From positions 124,001 to 188,000 of the forward strand of contig QJPP01007249.1 of assembly GCA_003996215.1 (NCBI GenBank): a DNA stretch of 64,000 nt, written 5' to 3'. This document shows, piece by piece, positions 1 through 11,610 of the stretch. The DNA is from Jaltomata sinuosa. Lineage: Eukaryota > Streptophyta > Magnoliopsida > Solanales > Solanaceae. The translations under genes and the position numbers were made by a program. Below the pieces are notes generated by a model, which ran no database searches, had not been told where the DNA came from, and saw only the letters and a program-made list of their open reading frames with translations. How positions within the stretch are numbered: the first letter of the stretch is position 1; the number at the start of each line of letters is the position of its first letter.

Positions 1-221
1 ATTTAGCAGTTTTAGTGTTATTTTCAGCCAACACTATTATATTTATATTCAGTCTTTTGGGCTCTCCCTATTTTCAGATATTTAAAACTGTTTTTATTTT
101 CCGCATAGCGCATGCCTTAAATTTATTTTTTCTATAGATATGCCATGCCATGGGTTATCTTAGGGTCACTCGTGACTCTAAGCACCATGTTACGTCCAGG
201 GGGTAGCCTCGGGGCGTGACA
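1..221 (+). repeat. 3' end of a Ty3-type LTR (rest lies outside the window)
   Basis: The segment ends in GGGGGTAGCCTCGGGGCGTGACA, written here as a description of the same terminal block that closes the element C LTR near 35,104. The bases after position 221 carry no primer-binding site, so this is the outer end of a 3' LTR or a solo LTR. The upstream part is off the window. Confidence 0.6.
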
Positions 222-1602
222 CAAATAGTATACCAATTAAGTGATGTATCACCACACTCTGCAATGTGTATGTACTTTAAAAAGTCTCCACAACTTCTCC
301 TAACATTCAGTCACACCCTATTATCTTAATATACAATATAGTTCCTAAGAATCACAATGTAGCAGGGCAATATGAACTCACAACTTTCGATTACTGTCTC
401 ATGAGTTTTGACCAACATTACATTTAAAATACTCAAATGAGCTAATAATTGAAGCTAATGGCGGAACCCTCCATGGCTGTCCCAACATCCATAAGCCACC
501 AGAACATCCCCCCAATATCACACCATACAAAAGGAACAATACATAACTCTTTAACACATACAAAATTCACTAATCAATTCAAGCACAAGAGAGGGACGAA
601 AATTTTAGTAGCTTACCTTGTTGGACAAAAATACCACTTGCTAAGGCTTGGATTTCATGTCCGAGTTCGTCATTGTCTTACCTGCTTTCCTGCAGCCTAC
701 TTAAGCCCGAGGGAGAATGCTTGCTGTCAGCTTGTATTCTCTATTCCTATCCGAGTCTATCTTTTAGAGAGAACCTACCTCTGTTCAAGTTTTAGGTTGT
801 CCTCTCAAAATTAGCTTGAGAAGAAGAGAGGAGTTACTATATACATCACACCAAACTTTAACTAATTCAAGCTTAAGAAAATATTAATTTGGCAGTAGCC
901 TTACTTTGAGGTGAAATCCACTTCTTCACTTAAATCTCTTAAGATAGGAGATGTTCTACCAACCTCTACTTGAAACAATAAAGGGGCTTACTTCAGATTT
1001 TCATGATGGAGATGTAGACCAGAACTTTGGGGGCTACCATGGCTTCCTTTGGGAGCAATTTGCTGAAGAACAAGTGAGAAGAGAAATTATATTTACTTCA
1101 GTCCTTTAGGGGTCCTTATGAACGTTTTTCCCTTAAAAATTGGTGAAAAAAATATGGTCCTTTACTTTATGAAAGAACGTGCATCACCTCCTTAATTTCT
1201 GCCACAAGTTCTTAAGTAGGTGCATCACCTACTTTCCTTTTTCTCTTAAAATGCAGACCACATCTACTAAGTAGGTGCATCACCTACTTGTTATTTGTTT
1301 TATATCGGTAGCAATTAGTCTACCCTAAAGCACCTATCTAATACTTTCCACATAAGTTAGATGTGTAAGCAAGTAGCTTTAACACTTTGAACATCCAAAC
1401 CAGTAGCTTAAGCAAGTAGGTTGATTACTTTTATAAACTCTACTTTACTTACTCTATTTAGCCTCGAACCCTTTCATATCCTTCCAAACTTATTTTAAAC
1501 CATTACTACTCACATAAAAAAATTGGTCCCTAACCTATACAACAAGGCCATATCAAGTTCCATATGGATAGAACTAGTGTATGCAAAATACGAGGTGCTA
1601 CA
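222..1602 (-). repeat. Truncated minus-strand LTR remnant
   Basis: The right edge reads CGAGGTGCTACA, which on the minus strand is a typical LTR start (TGTAGCACCTCG). The left part is lost where the LTR at 1-221 abuts. No coding region is credible: the 121-codon frame at 449-814 matches nothing I recognise. At 1214-1234 and 1269-1289 there are two perfect hairpins with 9-bp arms AAGTAGGTG/CACCTACTT and a 3-base loop; the same word recurs in the element D LTRs. The identity of the parent element is not known. Confidence 0.4.
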
Positions 1603-2541
1603 CAATTAACCATCAACTAGTTCCACAATGATCACATTATCTCAATTCATAGAGTTTTTACACCAATTTCCCCTTTTTAAGCAGTTTTTATGCTAAAGGT
1701 TCCACTTTTATGAAACTCAAGGTTCTCAATCACCGAGATTCTTGTTTAAGAACATCAAATTCATGCTAAGAGGTATTAATTTAAAACATAGAAACACTCT
1801 AGATGATTATTATGTATACCCATAAGCTTTCCCATACTTTTCATGAACCTAGGGTTCTAACCCACAAATTCCCCATTACCTTCATCCTAAATATTCTATG
1901 ATGTTAACGGATTACAAAGTGTAATAGATGGTAGGGAGAACATACCTCAATAAGAAAACAGCCCTAGCCTTTGGAAAATTTCCTCTTTAGAGATCTGGAA
2001 CGAAGTCTTATAGTTTATGGGATGAAACTTAGAGTATGTGACTTAATGAAGGCATTGTGCCTCCCGTCATTTCCTGCAACAAACGATTTCTCACTATAGC
2101 ATATACGCTATGGTGAAGAAAGGCTCATTATGGTGAGTCCTAATGATTTGCCTAGTTCCACTATGCCGAGACTCTGACATCTATGGCGGTCTCACTGCAG
2201 TGTAAATCGCACCGTTATAGCAGTCCTTAACTAGTTGATTAGGAAAACTTAACTCTAGTCCTATTTTACAACACAAATTTTGTACTTAAGACATTACAAA
2301 ACAACCTCAATGCGGCAACCACTAAAACATGTGCTATGAATTCTCTTGTAGTCTCAAAATTTTCTATGGAGGTTTATATTACTAGGTCACCCCCTAGCGG
2401 ATCACAACACCACATAACACGATACGATTCACCATAATTAATCAAGACTTTGAAGTTTTAAGCCACTCTAAACTCACTAGGAAAAATCTAACAGGGTACT
2501 TTGGCCTTGACAATCCCATAATGACTGGAAGGGTCATCACA
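1603..2541 (-). repeat. Truncated LTR of family E (minus strand)
   Basis: Read on the minus strand it starts TGTGATGACCC at 2541 and is colinear with the LTR at 36,892-39,154: shared blocks include the GTGACGGGAGGC region near 2060 and the 'cataaaaactgctt' region near 1680. It stops at 1603, so only about 0.94 of 2.26 kb remains. An islet of ctatagc/gctatgg words lies at about 2,090-2,220. It is the 3' LTR of the pol relic immediately to the right. Confidence 0.7.
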
Positions 2542-5001
2542 TCAGATACCAATTAAACAATCGTTCATCCCCTAACGAACAAGAAAGGAAATGAGGAAAG
2601 AATACCTGACTCAATAAATATCTGTGGAAGCCCTCTATGCATGTATAATTTTGTCTCCTAAGTGACCTCCTCAATAAGATTGTTCTTTCACTGGACCATC
2701 ACAAATGCAATATTTTTGATCTCAACTTATCGACCTCCTTATCTAAGATAGCCACAGGTTTATCTTTATACAATAAATTCTTATTTAATAGGACTGAATC
2801 CCAGTGAATAATATAATTCCCATCACCATGATATTTATTTATAATGGACACATGAAACACGGGGTGAAAATCCCAACAATCCTTGAGGCAAATGCAATTC
2901 ATAGGCTACCTCTCTTTCACATTTAAGAACATCAAATGGACCAATGAACCTCATACTGAGCATACCTCGCTTACAAAACCTCATCACACCCTTCATGAGT
3001 GAAACCTTGAGCAACACTTGCTCTCCTACCATAAATTTTGTATCCCTGACATTCTGATCTGCATACTCTTTTTTGCCTACTCTAGGCTGCTAAGAGCTTC
3101 TCCTAAATGAACTTCATCTTTTTTAATGATTCCCTCAAAAGGTCAGTACCACACGACTTCACCTCAAAAGCATCAAACCAACCAATTGGAGATCTATATC
3201 TCCTCCCATAGAATGCCTCAAATTGAGCCATATTGATACTCGAGGGGTAACTATTGTTATAAGCAAACTCTACCAATGGCAAAAATTAGTCCCAATGACC
3301 ACAAAAGTCTATCACACACATACAAAGTATGTCTTCTAAAACCTGAATCATCTGCTCAGACTGCCCATCAATCTGAGGGTGAAATTTCATACTAAGGTCC
3401 AACCAAGTATCCAATTAAGCCTGCAATATCCACTAAAAGTTAGAAGTAAACTGCTACCTCTATCAGATATGATGGAAACTGGAACTCCAAGCAATTGAAC
3501 AATCTTGCGAATGTACAACTTAACTAACTTCTCTACATTATAAGTTACTTGAACTGGGATGTAATATGCATACTTAGTCAACCTATCAACAATCACCCAT
3601 ATTGAATCAAACTTCCCCAAGGTCTTTGGAAGACCAACCACAAAGTCCATTGCTATCCTTTGCCACATCCATTCAGGAATGGGCATTTTGTGAAGTGTCC
3701 CTCCAGTCTCTAGTGCTCATATTTAACCTACTAATAATTCAGACACTGGGCAACAAAATCAATAATGGCATGCTTCATCCTACCCAACTAATAATGTTGT
3801 TATATATCACGGTACATCTTGGTAGTGCCAAGATGTATAGAGTACCTCGAACGATGAGCCTTTGTAAGGATAGTCATAATCAGATTATTAACACAGGGAA
3901 TACACACACGTTATTTAATCCTTAACACACCCTCATCATCAATCATGTCCTCTTTGTCCTTTCCCTGTAAGACCTTATCATGAATCTTTCTCAACTTAGC
4001 ATCCTTAGACTGTCTGGCCTTAATCTACTCTGAAAACAAAGACCTTGCCTCAACACAAGCAAAAACTCAACCAAACTTAGTATATTGAGTCTCATAAAAT
4101 TGTTATCCAGAGTTTGAACCTCTCTAGCCAATAGACGCCTTGTAGCCTCCAAATAAGCCAGGCTACCCATACCCCCAGACTTTCTACTCAAAGCATCAGC
4201 TACCACATTTGGTTTACCCAGATGGTATAAGATAGTAATATCATAGTCCTTGAGCAGCTACATCCATCTCCGCTGCCACAAGTTAAGAATTTTCTGTGTA
4301 AACATATATTGCAGACTGTGATGGTCAATAAACACCTCACAACAGACACTATAAAGATAGTGCCTCAAAATCTTAAGAGCAAACACCACTGCTGCCAACT
4401 CCAAGTCATGCGTAGGATAGTTGTTTTCATACACCTTCTACTGCCTAGAATCATATGCAAAGACTTTCTTATCCTACATCAAAACAGCACCCAAACCAGA
4501 ACATGATGCATTACTATAAATAACAAAGTCCTTATCCTTCACAGGCAATGCAAGGATGGGAGTTGTAGTCAATAAAGTCTTGAGCTTTTGAAAGCTCTCC
4601 TTACACTCATAAGACCAGTGAAATGGTAATATTTATGAGATTCAAACAAGACATCTGGGAAACAATAGAAGTGAACCCTTTCACAAATCGGCGATAGTAG
4701 CTAGCTAACCCCACAAAGCTGTGAATCTCAATCACTAAAGTAGGCCTAGACCAACTCTTAACTACCTTTACCTTCTGCAAATCAACCATAAATCCCTCTT
4801 TTGAAACCACATGTCCCAAGAAGGACATAGAGGTTAGAAAGAACTCACACTTAAAAAATTTAATGTACAACTTCTTCTCTTTCAACAACCCCAGCACAAC
4901 TCTTAGAAATGGTTCTCATGCTCTTCCTTACTCTTTGAGTATACCAAAATGTCATTAATAAACACAATTACAAAAGAATCCAAATATGGTTTAAAGATCC
5001 C
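2542..5001 (-). pseudogene. pol: Ty3/gypsy pol relic: reverse transcriptase (3' half), RNase H, integrase, chromodomain-like tail (family E)
   Basis: Minus-strand reading in several frames gives the Ty3 pol order. RT residues lie at 5001-4607, including the motif FINDILVYS, where family members have FIDD or FVDD; the first catalytic Asp is therefore Asn. An RNase H end with VVADALSRKS lies at about 4206-4170. Integrase core follows at 3690-3390 (WQRIAMDFVVGLPKT, then VSIISDRG), the integrase C-terminal segment at 3030-2900, and a chromodomain-like end near 2760-2650 (VAILDKEVDKLRSK). Stops and frameshifts occur throughout, so it cannot encode a working protein. The RT begins abruptly at VFKPYL because element D abuts at 5002; gag, protease and the first half of RT are missing and are not found on the far side of D. 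Closest relative in the window: the integrase tail at 36,131-36,891. Confidence 0.85.
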
Positions 5002-5696
5002 TGTCACGCCCCAAACCATGGGAGGCATGACCGACACTCGGAGCCCCAAAAGGCCGAGGGTGCCAAAATAGAGTGTATCTCTGTTGAACCTGCTGGGGGT
5101 CTGAGACCGACAAGGTCTCTAAGAATAGCAATTTGAAACACTAAAAGCTCAATAGTAGTTAAGTAACTCAAGGCCGACAAGGCTATTATCATAGTAGATA
5201 GCTAATAACAAGGCCGACAAGGCCATACCCAACACTAATATACATATACACGTCTACAAGCCTCTAGGAGTAAGTAAAATATCTCATATCCAGGACAGGG
5301 CCCTGGACTACCCATAAGCTGTACATATATATAACCTGGTCAAAATATAAGCTAGACCTCTGACTCGTCAGCTCCAGGAAGAATGGAGCTTACCAAAATG
5401 GTTGAACTCCGCAACTCCTACTGAAAAGATCTGTCTGGGTATCTGTCTGGACCTGCAGGCATGTATGCAGTGCCCCCAGGCAATGGGGACGTCAGTACGA
5501 CAATAATGTACTGGCATGTAAGGTAGAAACATAAAAGCAAGTCGCAAGTAGTAAATCCGAACAAGATAAAATATGAAACTTGTAAACTGTAATTGGTAAG
5601 ACTCATTAAGCTCTTTCTCCTTTATTCTTTTTAGAACACAATACATGCATTAACACACGCTGCAACTCACTCTTTATAACCCACACTGAACCACAA

Positions 5697-5899
5697 TAGC
5701 GCCTCGGCGCACCCTATATTTAATAGCCTCAATATGGCAGTAGCGCCTCGGCGCACACTATGTATATAATGGCCTCAATATGGCAGTAGCACCTCGGTGC
5801 ACACTATGTGTATAATGGCCTCAATATGGCAGTAGCACCTCGGTGCACACTATGTATATAATAGCCTCAATATGGTAGTAGCACCTCGGTGCACACTAA
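5697..5899. repeat. 46-bp tandem array, about 4.5 units, in the D 3' LTR
   Basis: Each unit contains GCRCCTCGGYGC followed by an AT-rich spacer and CCTCAATATGGCAG. The first two units read GCGCC...GGCGC and the later units GCACC...GGTGC, so the inverted repeat is kept while both arms change. The same array is in the other LTR at 13,635-13,837, so it was in the element before insertion. Confidence 0.9.
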
Positions 5900-7078
5900 C
5901 ACGCAAACCACGCATAATAAGTGTATTACTAGATTGACCTTCAAAGCTATTCTTGTTATTTATGAAGGTTCATTTAGATAACGTCTTTAGCCTTGGATTA
6001 CTAGGTGTTGGAATCAACATACCAAACACATATAAATGGGGATTGACTTTATAACTTTCCTTGTATACTTTCTAAAGCTTGATTAGAGATCACAATACAA
6101 AGAAGAAACTCGACAAAAGGATAACTTACGTTTCGTGCAAAAAGAATCGGATTTTTATAAGAAGGCGACTTGAATCACCATAATGTATAAATTAGTTCCT
6201 TAAGACTTGTTGAGTTACCAAATCAGCTCTCTTACAACAAAATACTCAAATTCCTTCTTTCGGAGATTTAGAGTTCTATTTCTAGATTCATGCCGATAAG
6301 GAATAAAGAAGCCTTAACATACCTCGTTCCTTTCCGAAGATTGCGCTTACCACAACTTGGACTTTCCTTTATTAAGTTAATCTACAACACAAGGGTATAA
6401 TGAAGCTAATATTAGCTCTTAAACCTGCTGCAACATTCCCAAAACAGTAGCTAAACATTTCCCGGGCAGATTTACGTATTTTGCATTAATTAAAGGTGTA
6501 TCATCACACCTTTCTCCCCTATCCAATACACATCACACACACACCAACCTACTGCCTCCAATAATACAAAACACATCAAACAGCCCCTACACAACTCACC
6601 ATGTCGAAATACAATAGCAACACATTGAACCCACGGCTTCCGATCGCCGTCCCGTGAGTTCTTAACAACAATTCAACAACAATTGTCTATCCGAACTTCA
6701 ATCCAAAAATATATTATGGGCAGAGTACTTACCACACTTGAAGGGGTGTTTTTATCCTCTTTTTATTGATGCTTTAAAAGCTTAAGTACCCCCTACACAT
6801 ACACCAACAAGAGAAGAAGAAATCTCTTAATTGTTACACAATTTCCATGTGTTAAATCATAAGAAAGGGGCTGCCATAGTTCATGTCTTTCTTACCATAG
6901 GATATCCTAGCTATATGTAGTAGATTAATACCAAGATAACAAGTTGTTTAACTCACCTTAAGCTTCAATTAATCTTGGTCTTCTTAGAACCCTAAAGGGA
7001 AAGAAGGGCTGCCAAAAAGGAAATGAGATAAGAGAGAATTTTCCAGCTTTTTGTGATGAACATTGATCAGCAAAAGCC

Positions 7079-7312
7079 CTATATAAAGGGACCTTTTTGG
7101 CCGACTTTTTTGAGTATATTTGGGCCAAAATGGGTCAAGAAACTTGGGCCAAAATTACCCTTTGCTTGGGCCTCAAAAGGGTTAAGTTTTGGGGCTGATT
7201 TTGGGCTTCTCTTGGGTCAAAAATGTGGTCAATATTGGTGGCTAACTTTTGTAGTTGTTTGGGCCAGATTTGGTTGTGCTTTGATGGGCCAACTTTAAGC
7301 TTCATTTGGGCT
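7079..7312 (-). promoter_or_regulatory. Probable LTR promoter: TATA box with seven upstream site II (TGGGCY) elements
   Basis: Plus-strand CTATATAAAG at 7079-7088 is CTTTATATAG on the minus strand, a good TATA box for the minus-strand element. Just upstream in element orientation, TGGGCC or TGGGCT starts at 7121, 7145, 7167, 7202, 7260, 7285 and 7307, with extra TGGGTC and GGGGC variants. TGGGCY/GCCCR are established site II elements bound by class I TCP factors in promoters of proliferation and ribosomal protein genes. That this block drives D transcription is inference from position. Confidence 0.6.
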
Positions 7313-7609
7313 ACCATTAGGTCTAATAATCCATGGTGTTGCTGCCCGTAATCGGCCCTCGGAACTTAGTTCGTTAGCGTAGGTAGGTGATGCACCTACT
7401 TGTCACCTAAGAGCTTAGATAAGTCGAGCAAGTACCTCACTTGTTTTATCTCATTTTCAAAACCCTCCTCCTTATAATTTAACTTAACACTTATATACAT
7501 TTGACCATTTCAAATTCTAGGCCAAAGTACCCCTTCACAATCTCGAGCTCAAATACCTTCGTCGATATTTACTTAGTCACATAGGTTTTGAAAGGTACGG
7601 GGTGTTATA

Positions 7610-7887
7610 TCCTTCCCCCCTTAGAATCATTCGTCCTCGAATGAGGGTAATGCATATAGAGCTCTAGTCCCTTAGGTTTTTTTTTTTTGAAATTTCGGCA
7701 GAGTTTCCTTTATAATTGGGACTATCCAAAAACCTGAAACTCAGCAAAAGTCCAGCACGATGCCTCACAGGGCGATACAACTATATACAATTAAATGTAA
7801 TCATTTTCACATGTTCAAACCTGATCATATTTGCATAGTAGGAAGAGTATGAAGAATATAAGAATATGACTTACCTATGTACTATCT
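7610..7887 (-). other. D 3' untranslated segment with polypurine tract
   Basis: Immediately inside the 3' LTR the minus strand reads AAGGGGGGAAGGA (plus strand TCCTTCCCCCCTT, about 7610-7622), the expected plus-strand priming tract, preceded by the CATTCGAGGACGAATGA box common to this lineage. The remainder is noncoding, with a T-run at 7680-7690. Confidence 0.8.
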
Positions 7888-8301
7888 TCAAGTCATAAAT
7901 AACTGGGGATGTTTTTTCCTCATTTCTTCCTCGGCTTCCCACGTCATTTCTTCAATATTATTATTTCTCCACAACACCTTTACTGAGGCTACTTCTTTGG
8001 TTCTGAGCTTCCTAACTTGACGATCTAGGATAGAAATTGGTACTTCCTTATAGGATAAGTCTTCAAAAAGTTGAACATCTTTAATAGGCATAATACGTGA
8101 AGGATCTCCTATGCACCTTCGTAGCATCGATACATGAAATACAGGATGGACTGTCTCCAATTCTGTGGGTAAATCTAGCTCATATGCCACTTTTCCTACC
8201 CTCCGAATGATCCTGTATGGTCCAATATATCTTGGACTAAGCTTTCCCTTTTTACCAAATCGCATAACGCCTTTCATGGCGAAACCTTTAGGAAAACCCA
8301 A
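7888..8301 (-). pseudogene. pol: Element D integrase C-terminal domain and chromodomain
   Basis: The minus-strand frame ends at a stop at 7888-7890. It carries the integrase C-terminal GPY/F-like segment (MKGVMRFGKKGKLSPRYIGPYRI) followed by VHPVFHVSMLRRC and, at the end, a chromodomain-type stretch (VKVLWRNNNIEEMTWEAEEEM) that in chromoviruses helps target integration to marked chromatin. The first residues before MKGVM are out-of-frame read-through: a single-base deletion near 8,275-8,280 separates this frame from the integrase core upstream. In an intact relative the two would be one polypeptide. The overlap of 28 bases with the upstream frame is the signature of that frameshift, not a designed overlap. 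Confidence 0.88.
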
Positions 8302-8840
8302 TCACTAATATTAAATTCCAAATCCCGACGTCGCACATCTGCATATGATTTCTGCCTACTTTGGGCTGTTAGTAATCTTTCTCGGATTAGTTTCACCTTC
8401 TCCATTGCCTGATTAACTAGGTCTGGCCCTAATAATCCTACTTCTCCCATTTCAAACCATCCAATTGGTGATCTACACTTTCGCCCGTATAAAGCCTCAT
8501 AAGGAGCCATTTGAATGCTTGCATGGAAGCTATTATTATAAGCAAACTCAATTAGTGGCAAATGGTCATCCCAACTCCCTTTAAAATCTAGTACACAAGC
8601 TCGTAGCATATCTTCGAGTGTTTGAATAGTGTGTTCAGCTTGTCCATCTGTCTGTGGGTGAAAAGCTGTACTGAGACTTATTTGAGTACCTAAGCCTCTC
8701 TGGAAAGACCTCCAGAAATTTGCTGTAAACTGAGCACCCCTATCTGAAATGATGGAAATTGGGACACCATGAAGTCGAACTATTTCACTAATATACAACT
8801 TGGCATAATCTTCAGCAGTATAAGTTGTCCTGACTGGCAA
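8274..8840 (-). pseudogene. pol: Element D integrase catalytic core (second Asp and Glu)
   Basis: This frame begins in the integrase core with VRTTYTAEDYAKLY and holds VPISIISDRG (second catalytic Asp) and HPQTDGQAEHTIQ (catalytic Glu), followed by SWDDHLPLIEFAYNNS and ALYGRKCRSPIGWFE, all standard Ty3 integrase blocks. The first catalytic Asp lies in the preceding frame (MDFITGLP near 8,920). A one-base insertion near 8,854 splits the core, and a one-base deletion near 8,277 splits off the C-terminus. All three acidic residues are still encoded, so the damage is frameshift only. Integrase would insert the cDNA copy into the genome. Confidence 0.9.
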
Positions 8841-11247
8841 AAAGTGAGCTGATTCTTGTAAGTCTATCTACAATCACCCATATGGAATCATACTTCCGAT
8901 AAGTACGGGGTAAGCCTGTAATAAAGTCCATGTTGATCACCTCCCATTTCCAGGTAGGTATCACTATACTTTGAGTTAGACCTCCGGGTCTCTGGTGTTC
9001 AATTTTTACCTGTTGACAATTCGGGCATTGGGCTACAAACTCTGCAATATTTCTCTTCATATTATTCCACCAATAAATCTGTCGAAGATCATGATACATT
9101 TTCGTCGCTCCTGGATGGATTGAATAGCGGGAATAGTGAACTTCTGCCAAAATTTTCTCCCGAAGCTCCCCGACGTTAGGTACACATAGACGACCTTGAT
9201 ATCTCAGAACCCCATCCTCCTTAAGCTCTATTAGTGGTTGCTTCTGTTGTGGAATTTCCTCCCTCAATCTTACTAATTCTGAATCATCATATTGTCTTTC
9301 CTTTACCTCTGTCACTAGTGAGGATTCCGCTGTGCTTTGAATAACAACTCCCCCATTACCTTGGTCTAGTAGTCGAACCTGCAAATTAGCTAACTGATGT
9401 AGTTCTCTTGTCATCTCAATCTTTCTATTTTCCACGTGGCTCAAGCTTCCCATGGATTTGCGGCTAAGTGCATCGGCCACTACATTGGCCTTCCCTGGAT
9501 GGTACAAAATATCTATGTCATAATCCTTTAGTAACTCTAGCCACCTTCTTTGCCTTAGGTTTAAATCCTTCTGTTTGAATAAATACTGTAGACTTTTGTG
9601 GTCCGAAAACACGTCTACATGGACTCCAAACAAGTAATGGCGCCAAATTTTCAAGGCAAATATAACTGCTGCCAATTCAAGATCGTGAGTAGGGTAATTT
9701 TGTTCGTGCTTTCTTAGTTGTCTTGAGGCATAGGCAATAACTTTACCATGTTGCATTAAAACGCAACCCAACCCAATCCTTGAAGCATCACAATAAACAA
9801 CATAACCTTCTGTGCCCTCTGGCAGAGTTAAGACAGGTGCTGAAGTAAGCCTGTCCTTCAACTCCTGAAAACTCTGCTCACATGCATCAGACCACTGGAA
9901 CTTGGCAGCTTTATGAGTCAACTTTGTCAATGGTGCAGATATAGAAGAAAACCCTTCTACAAACCTTCGGTAATAACCTGCTAAGCCCAAAAAACTACGG
10001 ATCTCTGTAGCATTCAAGGGCCTCGGCCAATTCTTTACTGCTTCAATCTTTTGGCCGTCAACTCTAATACCTTCGTCTGTAACTATATGGCCAAGAAAAG
10101 CCACCGAAGTCAACCAAAACTCACATTTGGAGAACTTCGCATATAATTTATGATTCTGAAGTGTTTGCAATACTGCACGTAAATGATCAGCATGTTCGGC
10201 TTTGGACCGCGAGTAAATCAGGATATCGTCAATAAATACGATCACGAATACATCTAGGAATGGCTTGAATACCCGATTCATTAGGTCCATAAAAGCTGCT
10301 GGGGCATTAGTAAGCCCAAAAGACATTACTAGAAATTCAAAGTGGCCATACCTTGTCCTAAAGGCTGTTTTTGGAACATCTACCCCTTTAACACGTAACT
10401 GGTGATACCCCGACCGCAAGTCAATCTTTGAAAAACATTTGGCGCCTTGCAACTGATAAAAAAGGTCATCAATCCTTGGAAGCGGATACTTATTCTTGAT
10501 TGTAACTTTGTTCAGTTGTCGGTAATCGATACACATTCTGAAGGACCCATCCTTCTTACGAACAAACAAAACTGGTGCGCCCCATGGCGATGTACTAGGC
10601 CTAATGAAACCTTTTTCGAGTAGATCCTTTAATTGTTCCTTTAATTCTCTTAACTCTGCAGGAGCCATTCTGTAAGGGGGAATTGATATTGGCTGAGTAT
10701 CTGGGAGTAGGTCAATGGCAAACTCAATTTCCCTTTCTGGAGGGATTCCTGGAAGCTCATCCGGGAATACATCTAGAAATTGACTCACCACGGGAACCGA
10801 TTGAGGAGTCACTGGTCCATCCTCTGTGCTTTGTACTCGGACTAAATGATAAATATAGCCTTTAGAAATCATTTTCTGGGCTTTAAGGTAGGAAATAAAC
10901 CTACCCCTTGGCGTGGCAGCATTACCTTTCCACTCCAGGATTGTTTCTTCCGAAAAATGGAATTTGACAACCTTATTTCTACAATCGATATTAGCATAAC
11001 ATGCAGCTAACCAATCCATGCCCATAATGACATCGAAGTCAATCATATCTAATTCGATTAGATCAGCTGAAGTGAGATGGTCATAAATCCACACTGCACA
11101 ATCTCGATAAACTCGTCTAGCTATAATAGATTCACCAACTGGCGTAGATACAACAAATGGTCTAGGCAATAACTCAGGGCCTACCCCCAACTTACCAGCA
11201 ACGAGCGGGGTAACATATGAAAGAGTAGAGCCAGGATCTATAAGTGC
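8812..11247 (-). pseudogene. pol: Element D pol: protease, reverse transcriptase, RNase H, integrase N-terminus
   Basis: One long minus-strand frame. It follows an in-frame TAG at 11,248-11,250. The aspartic protease motif ALIDPGST is encoded near 11,235-11,212. From the first Met at 11,190, RT begins at about residue 175, with RKKDGSFRMCIDYRQLN and the catalytic FIDDILIYS at about residues 318-326. RNase H starts at about residue 462 (YCDAS, then ELAAV and FSDHKSLQYLF). An HHCC zinc-binding segment (HPGATKMYHDLR, CPNCQQ) lies near residues 685-735, and the first integrase Asp in NMDFITGLP near residue 753. The order PR-RT-RH-INT marks Ty3/gypsy. The last 17 residues are out of frame after the insertion near 8,854. 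Catalytic residues are intact, which suggests recent inactivation. Confidence 0.93.
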
Positions 11248-11610
11248 CTAAACAGCATGAGTAAAAATAGTCAATGTACCTGTAACAACATCAGGTGACG
11301 ATTCTAAGTCCTGGCGACCGGCTAGAGCATAAGTGCGATTCTGACCACTGCCTGAACTGGATGCTCCTCCTCCTCCTCTACCTCTTCCACGACCTGGTGT
11401 AGCTTGTTGTCCTGTCCTTGGGGGACGAATAGTAGATGAAGAAGCTGCCATCGACCCTGTAGGATGGGATATCTCACTCCTACCTCTACTCGGACAGTCT
11501 CGCATAAAGTGACCAGGATGCCCACACGAATAACAAGTATCCGAACCCAGGCGACATATCCCAAGATGCTTCCTACCGCACTGAACACAAGGTGGCAAAG
11601 GTGGCCTCAT
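11248..11610 (-). pseudogene. gag: Element D gag C-terminus: zinc knuckle and protease entry
   Basis: The frame opens with CVQCGRKHLGIC and then CYSCGHPGHFMRDC, a CX2CX4HX4C zinc knuckle typical of nucleocapsid. A Gly/Arg-rich linker (GRGRGRGGGG) and ALAGRQDLESSPDVVTGTL, the usual join to protease, follow. It is in the same frame as the protease-RT part; the intervening TAG at 11,248-11,250 falls where relatives have a Tyr codon, just before the protease active site. At its other end it overlaps the main gag frame by four bases because of a one-base deletion at about 11,610-11,622. Gag binds and packages the element RNA. Confidence 0.9.

Larger units (their letters stand above)
5002..7609 (-). 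repeat. 3' LTR of element D
   Basis: About 2,608 bp, colinear with 12,941-15,546. The plus-strand left edge is TGTCACGCCCC and the right edge GGTGTTATA. Visible internal landmarks are a 46-bp tandem array, a site II/TATA promoter block near the right end, and two aaggccgacaaggc words near 5,170-5,230. Short frames in it (for example 7053-7298) are by-products of repeated TGGGCC words and not genes. Confidence 0.93.

Noticed and set aside
449..814. 121-codon plus-strand frame
   Set aside because: No domain, no similarity to any family I know, and it lies within an LTR remnant.
5697..5899. Possible CRISPR-like array (regular repeats)
   Set aside because: Units are contiguous tandem copies with no unique spacers, inside a plant LTR.
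7053..7298. 81-codon frame with many Trp and Gly
   Set aside because: Product of repeated TGGGCC words in the LTR promoter; present in both LTRs and on both strands.
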